In this document: positions 57,845 through 64,000 of the stretch, piece by piece | Layout: every line of letters begins with the position of its first letter | How positions within the stretch are numbered: the first letter of the stretch is position 1 | Assembly: GCA_035536995.1 (NCBI GenBank) | Contig: DATLNB010000049.1 | Coordinates: forward strand, 1-64,000 | DNA length: 64,000 nt | Source: AV80 sp035536995 | Lineage (GTDB): Bacteria; Verrucomicrobiota; Verrucomicrobiia; Chthoniobacterales; UBA10450 | Direction: 5' to 3' | Made by a program: the position numbers and the translations under genes | Notes under the pieces: generated by a model | Databases searched by the model: none | Seen by the model: the letters and a program-made list of their open reading frames with translations, nothing else | Told to the model about the DNA's origin: nothing

Positions 57845-59508
57845 GTGGACGCAGAATTATCCGCGCTCCTCGGGGGAGCGAAATGACGTGCAAAGGCTGG
57901 CACCAGGAGGGGGCGCTCCGGATGTTGATGAACAACCTTGATCCGGATGTCGCGGAGAACCCGGATCGGTTGATCGTCTATGGCGGGACGGGTCGTGCCG
58001 CTCGCAGCTGGGAAGCCTTTGACGCAATCGTGCGGTCTCTTCAGGATTTGGAAAACGATCAGACCCTGCTGGTCCAATCCGGGAAACCGGTCGGCATTTT
58101 CCGGACGCACGACGAAGCGCCGCGGGTGTTGATCGCGAATTCGAATTTGGTCGGGCACTGGTCGAACTCGACGGAGTTCAATCGTTTGGAACGGCTCGGC
58201 CTCACGATGTATGGGCAGATGACTGCGGGCTCATGGATCTACATAGGCAGCCAGGGAATTGTGCAGGGCACCTTCGAAACCTTCGCCGCCGCGGCTGAAA
58301 AGCATTTCGGCGGCAATCTCGCGGGCAAGCTGATTGTCTCGGGCGGGATGGGCGGCATGGGCGGCGCTCAGCCGCTCGCGGCCACGATGAATGGCGCGCG
58401 GTTCCTCGGAATCGACGTCGATCCGGCGCGGATCGAGAAACGGCTCAAGAGCGGTTATTGCGACGCAATAGCGCAATCTTTGGATGAGGCGCTTCGGCTA
58501 CTGGAAGAGGCCGGTCAAAACGGCCTCGGTATTTCGGTCGGGCTCGTGGGCAACTGCGCGGATGTTTTGCCGGAACTGGTGCGGCGGGAAATTGTCCCGG
58601 ACGTGTTGACCGACCAGACCAGCGCTCACGACGCGCTGAACGGATACGTCCCGCGCGGTATGAGTCTCGATGAAGCGCTGGCGCTGCGCGTGGCCAGACC
58701 TGAGGAGTACATCTCCCGCGCCATGCAATCGATGGCCGCGCACGTCGAAGCGATGCTCGCGTTGCAAAAGAAGGGCGCTGTTACCTTCGATTACGGCAAC
58801 AACATCCGGACGCAGGCAAAGAAGGCCGGGCTTGAAAACGCGTTCGATATTCCCGGCTTCGTGCCGGAATACATCCGGCCGCTTTTTTGCGAGGGCAAAG
58901 GACCATTCCGCTGGGTCGCGTTGAGTGGTGATCCCGAGGACATCGCGCGAACCGATCGGCTGGCGCTTGAGTTGTTTCCCGAAAATCAAACTCTGGCACG
59001 TTGGATGAAGCTGGCCCGGGAGCGGATCCATTTTCAGGGATTACCGGCGCGGATTTGCTGGCTCGGGTACGGGGAGCGGGCGGAGTTCGGCGTGGCGATG
59101 AACGAGCTGGTGAAGCGTGGCGAAATCAAGGCGCCGATTGTGATCGGCCGCGATCATCTCGATACGGGATCGGTCGCGTCGCCTTTTCGTGAAACCGAAG
59201 GAATGATCGACGGAAGCGATGCGATCGCTGACTGGGCCCTGTTGAACGCGCTGGTCAATACCGCGGCCGGGGCGTCCTGGGTCTCAATTCATAATGGGGG
59301 CGGGGTGGGGATCGGTTATTCGCAGCACGCCGGGATGGTGGTGGTGGCCGACGGAACCGAGGACTCGAAGCGCCGGCTCGAGCGCGTTTTGACCAGCGAT
59401 CCAGGGATGGGGATTATTCGCCATGCGGATGCCGGTTACTCGCGTGCGACCCGGTTTGCAAAAGAGAATAACGTGACTGTGCCGATCCATCCCGACGTCC
59501 GCGATTAA
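57841..59508 (+). CDS. hutU: Urocanate hydratase
   Basis: 555 residues. APRGSEMTCKGWHQEGALRMLMNNLDPDVAENPDRLIVYGGTGRAARSW, VLIANSNLVGHWSNSTEFNRLERLGLTMYGQMTAGSWIYIGSQGIVQGTFETF and GGMGGMGGAQPLAATMNG (NAD binding) identify it. It hydrates urocanate to 4-imidazolone-5-propionate with NAD as electrophile. Overlaps hutH by 4 bases and precedes ftcD by 11. Confidence 0.97.
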   Translation: MSGRRIIRAPRGSEMTCKGWHQEGALRMLMNNLDPDVAENPDRLIVYGGTGRAARSWEAFDAIVRSLQDLENDQTLLVQSGKPVGIFRTHDEAPRVLIANSNLVGHWSNSTEFNRLERLGLTMYGQMTAGSWIYIGSQGIVQGTFETFAAAAEKHFGGNLAGKLIVSGGMGGMGGAQPLAATMNGARFLGIDVDPARIEKRLKSGYCDAIAQSLDEALRLLEEAGQNGLGISVGLVGNCADVLPELVRREIVPDVLTDQTSAHDALNGYVPRGMSLDEALALRVARPEEYISRAMQSMAAHVEAMLALQKKGAVTFDYGNNIRTQAKKAGLENAFDIPGFVPEYIRPLFCEGKGPFRWVALSGDPEDIARTDRLALELFPENQTLARWMKLARERIHFQGLPARICWLGYGERAEFGVAMNELVKRGEIKAPIVIGRDHLDTGSVASPFRETEGMIDGSDAIADWALLNALVNTAAGASWVSIHNGGGVGIGYSQHAGMVVVADGTEDSKRRLERVLTSDPGMGIIRHADAGYSRATRFAKENNVTVPIHPDVRD

Positions 59509-59519
59509 TTTCCGAGCCC

Positions 59520-61205
59520 ATGCAAAAGATCATTGAATGCGTGCCCAATTTCTCCGAAGGGCGGGATCTCGAAGTGATTCGCCAAATCACGGCCGCGATC
59601 GAATCGGTCGATGGCGTCTCGCTCCTAAACGTCGACCCGGGAGCGAGCACGAACCGGACGGTGGTCACCTTTGCCGGGGCGCCGGAGCCAGTGGTAGAGG
59701 CAGCCTTTCGCGGGATCCGGAAAGCGGCGGAGCTGATCGATATGCGCAAACAAAAGGGGGCGCACCCTCGGATGGGCGCGACCGATGTTTGCCCCTTCAT
59801 CCCGGTAAGCGACGTCAGCTGGGACGAGGCGATCGCCTGCGCTCGGACACTCGGGAAACGCGTGGGTGAGGAGTTGAATATCCCGGTCTATCTGTACGAG
59901 AAAGCGGCAGCTAATCCGGAACGCTCGAATCTATCGATCATCCGCGCCGGCGAATACGAGGGGTTTTTCGAGAAGATTAAGGAACCCGCCTGGAAGCCGG
60001 ATTTCGGGCCGGCTGTGTTCAACGACGGATCGGGTGGGACAGTCATCGGCGCCCGGGAATTTCTCGTTGCTTACAATGTTAACCTGAACACGAAAGCGGT
60101 CCGCCGCGCCAACTCTGTCGCATTCGACGTCCGGGAAAACGGCCGGGTCAAGACAGAGGACGGCACGCCTACGGGCAAGCCAGTGCTGGACGCGGCCGGC
60201 GAACCCATGCGCGAGCCAGGGATGCTCAAGCATGTGAAAGCGATCGGGTGGTATGTCGAGGAATACGGCCTGGCCCAGGTTTCGATGAATTTGACGAATC
60301 TCGAAGAGACCCCGCTCCACGCCGCGTTTGACGCCTGCGTCGAATCCGCAAATAAACGCGGTCTTCGCGTCACGGGTTCGGAACTGGTCGGCATGCTGCC
60401 AAAAAAATGTCTGGTCGAGGCTGGTCGCTACTTTTTACGGAAACAGAAATGGTCGGAAGGGGCGTCGGAAGAAGAGCTAATCGACGTGGCGATCCGTTCG
60501 ATGGGATTAAGCGAGTTGAAGCCGTTCGATCCGAAAGAGAGGATCATCGAGCTCAAAATGGAGTCCACTGCCCAAAAGTCCCTCGTGAAAATGGACCTGC
60601 GGGAATTTTGCAATGAGACGCTGAGCGATTCCCCGGCTCCGGGTGGGGGCTCGGTTGCCGCGTTGATGGGAGCCCTCGGCTTATCGCTCGGGGGCATGGT
60701 GGCAAATCTCTCCGCTGGAAAGCGCGGTTGGGACGACAAGCTCAGCTACTTCAGCGACTGGGCGGTAAAAGCGCAGCAGCTCAAGGATGAGCTTTTGTTC
60801 CTGGTTGATGAAGACACCGCCGCGTTCAACAAGGTCATGGACGCTTTCGGTTTGCCGAAGGATTCGGCCGAAGAGAAAGCCGCCCGAAGCGCTGCGATTC
60901 AGTCGGCCAACAAATACGCGGCGGAGATCCCCCTGCGGGTCATGGAGACCGCGGCCAAAGCATTTCCTCTCCTTTCGGAGATGGCGCAGAATGGAAATCC
61001 CGCTTCGATCTCCGACGTTGGCGTTGGACTTCTAGCGGTCCGTGCCTGCATTGAAGGGGCGGGGATGAACGTACGGATCAATCTGTCGGGCTTGAAGGAC
61101 GAGTCGGCCAGGACCACGCTTCGAGAGAAAATGGAGCAGGCGCTGCGTCAAAACGAAACCGAGTTTGCGCGCATCCGGGCCGTTGTTGACGGCAAGCTCG
61201 GATAA
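59520..61205 (+). CDS. ftcD: Glutamate formimidoyltransferase/formimidoyl-THF cyclodeaminase fusion
   Basis: 561 residues. Residues 1-330 are the formiminotransferase domain (IIECVPNFSEGRDLEVIRQI, MRKQKGAHPRMGATDVCPF-like, EEYGLAQVSMNLTNLEETPLHAAF); residues 350-560 are the cyclodeaminase (LREFCNETLSDSPAPGGGSVAALMGALGLSLGGMVANL). It transfers the formimino group to tetrahydrofolate and cyclises it to methenyl-THF. The bifunctional layout is as in animals and some bacteria. It shows this operon uses the folate route of histidine breakdown. Confidence 0.95.
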   Translation: MQKIIECVPNFSEGRDLEVIRQITAAIESVDGVSLLNVDPGASTNRTVVTFAGAPEPVVEAAFRGIRKAAELIDMRKQKGAHPRMGATDVCPFIPVSDVSWDEAIACARTLGKRVGEELNIPVYLYEKAAANPERSNLSIIRAGEYEGFFEKIKEPAWKPDFGPAVFNDGSGGTVIGAREFLVAYNVNLNTKAVRRANSVAFDVRENGRVKTEDGTPTGKPVLDAAGEPMREPGMLKHVKAIGWYVEEYGLAQVSMNLTNLEETPLHAAFDACVESANKRGLRVTGSELVGMLPKKCLVEAGRYFLRKQKWSEGASEEELIDVAIRSMGLSELKPFDPKERIIELKMESTAQKSLVKMDLREFCNETLSDSPAPGGGSVAALMGALGLSLGGMVANLSAGKRGWDDKLSYFSDWAVKAQQLKDELLFLVDEDTAAFNKVMDAFGLPKDSAEEKAARSAAIQSANKYAAEIPLRVMETAAKAFPLLSEMAQNGNPASISDVGVGLLAVRACIEGAGMNVRINLSGLKDESARTTLREKMEQALRQNETEFARIRAVVDGKLG

Positions 61206-61212
61206 ACTTCGC

Positions 61213-62457
61213 GTGCCGCCCGTTGCCGTTCTTCACGCCACCCAGCTCGTCACGCTGGCCGGACCAGCCCGGCCCCGTGCCGGCCTCGAGATGCGTGAAC
61301 TCGGGATTATCTCGGACGGAGCCATGCTGGTGGACGATGGCCGGATCGTCGCAGTCGGCTCCTCGCAAGAAATCGAGCGTGCGCTGCCCGAAGGGTGCGA
61401 GGTAATCAACGCATCCGGCCGCTGTGTTCTCCCCGGTTTTGTTGACGCCCACACCCACCCCGTGTTTGGCGGCAGCCGGGTTGACGAATTCGAGTTACGG
61501 GCGCAGGGCGCAACCTACGAGGAGATCGCCGCCAGCGGAGGCGGCATTCGCTCCACAATGCGAAGAACCCGCGCGGCGTCCGAGGACGATTTGCTGGCGC
61601 AGGCGAAGCGACACGCGCAATGGTTCCTCCGCGGAGGGACGACAACCGCCGAGGCGAAGTCCGGCTACGGCCTGACCGAAGACGACGAGATCAAGCTGCT
61701 CCGCGTGATCCGGAGATTGAACGCGGAAACCGCCATGGAGTTCGTGCCGACTTTTCTCGGCGCGCACGCGATCCCGGATGAATTTAGGAACGCGCCCGAG
61801 CAGTATGTGGCTCTCGTCATTCACAAAATGATCCCGCGGGTTGTTGAGGAAGGTCTCGCGGAAAACTGCGACATCTTTTGCGAGCGCGGCTATTTCGACA
61901 TTGCTGATTCCGAAAAGATCATGCGGGCGGCCCAAGAGCACGGTCTTCGTTTGCGAATGCATGTTGACCAGCTGACGAACTCCGGCGGCGCGTTCCTCGC
62001 TGCGCGGTTGCATGCGGCGACGGCAGATCATCTCGAGCAGGTCAATGCGGCGGAAATCGCCGCTCTTGCCGAGGCTGGTGTGCAACCGGTGCTCCTTCCA
62101 GGTTCGGTCTACGCGCTCGGAAAGACCCGCTATCCGCCCGCCCGCGAGATGATCGCGGCTGGCCTTGGTGTTGTGCTCGCGACTGATTTTAACCCGGGCT
62201 CATCGCCCACGCCATCGATGCCGATGGTCCTTTCGCTGGCCACGACTCAAATGAAGATGACCCCGGCGGAATGCCTGACGGCAGCCACCCTTAACCCTGC
62301 GTACAGTTTGAGCCGGGGCGAAAAGATCGGCTCGCTCGAGGTCGGGAAGCGCGCGGATTTTGCGATTTACAACTGCGCTGATTATCGGGAAATCGCGTAT
62401 TACTTCGGCGTGTCGCTGACGCACTCTGTCTACATCCGCGGCGAGCCAGTGCTCTAG
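61213..62457 (+). CDS. hutI: Imidazolonepropionase
   Basis: 414 residues from the GTG at 61213, 7 bases after ftcD; a TTG upstream would run 41 bases into ftcD. Amidohydrolase metal site GFVDAHTHPVFGGSR, then LRGGTTTAEAKSGYGLTEDDEIKLLRVIR, RMHVDQLTNSGGA, and ATDFNPGSSPTPSMPMVLSLA. It hydrolyses imidazolonepropionate to formiminoglutamate. Pathway order is hutH, hutU, hutI, ftcD, so the genes here cover every step. Confidence 0.95.
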   Translation: MPPVAVLHATQLVTLAGPARPRAGLEMRELGIISDGAMLVDDGRIVAVGSSQEIERALPEGCEVINASGRCVLPGFVDAHTHPVFGGSRVDEFELRAQGATYEEIAASGGGIRSTMRRTRAASEDDLLAQAKRHAQWFLRGGTTTAEAKSGYGLTEDDEIKLLRVIRRLNAETAMEFVPTFLGAHAIPDEFRNAPEQYVALVIHKMIPRVVEEGLAENCDIFCERGYFDIADSEKIMRAAQEHGLRLRMHVDQLTNSGGAFLAARLHAATADHLEQVNAAEIAALAEAGVQPVLLPGSVYALGKTRYPPAREMIAAGLGVVLATDFNPGSSPTPSMPMVLSLATTQMKMTPAECLTAATLNPAYSLSRGEKIGSLEVGKRADFAIYNCADYREIAYYFGVSLTHSVYIRGEPVL

Positions 62458-62545
62458 CGCTTGCGCCGCCATCCGCGGCTACGGCCGCAGAAGAGGACTG
62501 CCTCACCTTGCGCTGGCTGACTGCCACCCGTAACGTCGCTCCGCT

Positions 62546-63886
62546 ATGAAAGTGGAAGTGGAGAACCAGCCCCCGGGGATGGCGACGTTGCGGATCGAGC
62601 TCCCGCCGGATGCCGTTAGTAAGGAATGGGACTCGATTGCCAGTAATTACTCACGCCATGCGCGCATTCCGGGTTACCGCCCGGGTAAGGCGCCGAAGCA
62701 GGTGATCGAGAAGAAGTTTAGGAAGGAAATCCAGGAGGAACTGACGAAGACCCTCGTTTCGCGGAGCTACCACGAGGCGGTCGCCGAAAAACAGCTGAGA
62801 GTGGTGTCGCTTACGGACGTCGGGGACGTGGAGTTCGGCGACGACCGCTCGATGCGTTTCCGGGCCACGGTGGTAACCGCGCCTGAGTTCGACCTTCCCG
62901 ATTACAAAACGATTCCGGTTCAGCTCCCAGACGCGACTGTCTCAGCGGAGGAAGTTGATACGGCGCTGGAAAGATTGCGCGATCAGGCAGCGGACTTTGT
63001 GGATGTGCCGGATCGGGACCTCGCGATGGGCGATTTTGCGGTCATCGACTTTACCGGGGCGATCGACGGCGTGGCGATCAGCGAGATCGTGCCCGAAGCG
63101 AGCAAGAACCTCCATGGCGGGAAGAAGTTTTGGCTCCACCTCGCGCCCGACAATTTTCTTCCGAAATTTTGCGAACAAATTGTTGGGATGAAACCCGGGG
63201 ATACTCGCAGCGTCCAGGTGGATTTACCGGCAGATTTCCCCGTGACGGAGATCGCCGGGAAAAAGGCGGACTATGCCGTCACACTCGACGAGCTGAAGGA
63301 GAAGGTTCTTCCGGCAATAGACGAAGCTTTTGCGGGAAAAATGATGCCCGGAAAAAGCCTGGCCGATTTGCGGCACGCCATCGAACACAATCTCGAGCAC
63401 GAAAAAGAGCACGAGCTCGAGCGCGCGAAAGAGCAGCAAATCGTGAAGTACCTGCAGGAACGGATCAGTTTTGATCTGCCGCCCCCATTGTTGAAAAACG
63501 AAACGCGGCGCGCTCTGAACGAGCTCGTTCATCGAAATCGTGAGCGCGGAGTCCCGGACGAGCTTCTAAAAGGAAAAGAGAAAGAGCTGATCGAAGGCGC
63601 CGGATCCCTGGCCGCCCATCGCCTTAAAACGAACTTCATTCTTCACCGGATCGCGGAGGCGGAAAAGCTCGAGGTCACTCGCGAAGAAATCGATGAGCGC
63701 ATCCGCGCGCAGGCGGCGCACTACAATGTTTCTGTCGAAAAAATGAGAAAAGAAATCGAGGAAAACGATCGTCTTAACGGCCTTGCGGAAGAGATCCTGC
63801 TGGGTAAGACCCTTGATTTTTTGAAGGCAAATGTTAGCGTCGAAACGACATCGGAAAAGGCGGCGGCCAGCGCTCCGCCGGAATAA
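62546..63886 (+). CDS. tig: Trigger factor
   Basis: 446 residues. The ribosome-docking domain contains GYRPGKAPKQVIEKKF (the GFRxGKxP loop, with Tyr in place of Phe). The FKBP-type PPIase domain begins near 150 (DRDLAMGDFAVIDFTG, GKKFWLHLAPDNFLPKFCEQIVGMKPGD), then a long helical chaperone domain. It binds nascent chains at L23. The 88 bases before it hold nothing convincing. clpP follows 3 bases later, a common arrangement. Confidence 0.96.
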   Translation: MKVEVENQPPGMATLRIELPPDAVSKEWDSIASNYSRHARIPGYRPGKAPKQVIEKKFRKEIQEELTKTLVSRSYHEAVAEKQLRVVSLTDVGDVEFGDDRSMRFRATVVTAPEFDLPDYKTIPVQLPDATVSAEEVDTALERLRDQAADFVDVPDRDLAMGDFAVIDFTGAIDGVAISEIVPEASKNLHGGKKFWLHLAPDNFLPKFCEQIVGMKPGDTRSVQVDLPADFPVTEIAGKKADYAVTLDELKEKVLPAIDEAFAGKMMPGKSLADLRHAIEHNLEHEKEHELERAKEQQIVKYLQERISFDLPPPLLKNETRRALNELVHRNRERGVPDELLKGKEKELIEGAGSLAAHRLKTNFILHRIAEAEKLEVTREEIDERIRAQAAHYNVSVEKMRKEIEENDRLNGLAEEILLGKTLDFLKANVSVETTSEKAAASAPPE

Positions 63887-63889
63887 ACC

Positions 63890-64000
63890 ATGACTGCCGC
63901 CCACAAAAATTTCTCCCAATCTGTTCTTATCCCGATGGTGGTCGAGCAAACCGGCCGCGGGGAACGCAGCTACGATATTTACTCGCGCCTGCTGAAGGAT
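63890..64000 (+). CDS. clpP: ATP-dependent Clp protease proteolytic subunit, N-terminal part (3' truncated)
   Basis: 37 residues are visible from the ATG at 63890 before the window ends. The segment LIPMVVEQTGRGERSYDIYS, then RLLKD, is the conserved ClpP N-terminus and axial-pore region. The catalytic Ser, His and Asp lie beyond the edge. tig-clpP-clpX is the usual order, so clpX may follow. Confidence 0.93.
   Translation, partial: MTAAHKNFSQSVLIPMVVEQTGRGERSYDIYSRLLKD

Noticed and set aside
62458..62545. Terminator or promoter between hutI and tig
   Set aside because: A short CGCGG/CCGCAG-like pairing lacks a T tract and no good promoter pair was found.

Overview
The window is gene-dense, GC-rich bacterial chromosome (no gap above about 245 bases), 5' and 3' truncated inside a grpE-like gene and clpP. 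The gene content suggests a free-living Gram-negative-type bacterium of the PVC group, most likely Verrucomicrobiota. The reasons are a fused SecDF, an outer-membrane secretin, futalosine-route menaquinone genes (mqnE, mqnA), ribosomal proteins with Ala/Lys/Pro-rich tails, a DUF6600 protein and a Hsp70/FGE-like protein cluster. This assignment is inference from gene content, not from a marker phylogeny.

Layout. 1-3.5 kb: a chaperone-like module (GrpE-like end, lidless Hsp70, a protein joining a degenerate J-like region to a formylglycine-generating-enzyme-like domain). 3.6-6.6 kb, minus strand: rpsU, then yajC-secDF. 6.7-13.2 kb: a polysaccharide acetylation locus (AlgI-type MBOAT, two AlgX/AlgJ-like proteins, two paralogous exported SGNH proteins), lying between yajC and tgt, which are neighbours in many bacteria. 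13.2-20.6 kb: tgt with an in-frame palindromic insertion, a polytopic membrane protein, an ABC-F ATPase, and a tight four-gene minus-strand operon under a GbsR/MarR-type regulator.

20.9-38.8 kb: the str-S10-spc-alpha ribosomal superoperon with secY, adk and map. It departs from the textbook order in several ways. tuf, rpsN, rpmD, rpoA and rplQ are not in their usual slots; a coiled-coil protein gene sits between rpsS and rplV; and infA between map and rpmJ has an internal deletion with a frame change. A palindromic, dispersed repeat occurs at the coiled-coil gene and again between rpsK and rpsD.

38.8-44.4 kb: small regulators and hypotheticals, an Anbu-type proteasome-like protease next to a PF04020 membrane protein, trpF, a secretin and an ECF-type sigma factor. 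44.5-52.6 kb: a compact run mqnE-mqnA-DUF72-recJ-recG-htrA with overlapping or touching ends. 52.7-56.3 kb: a secreted DUF6600 protein, asd, an L,D-transpeptidase and a tiny lipoprotein. 56.3-62.5 kb: a complete histidine utilisation operon (hutH-hutU-ftcD-hutI) giving glutamate and one-carbon units. 62.5-64 kb: tig and the start of clpP. No tRNA, rRNA, CRISPR array, prophage or transposase was seen.
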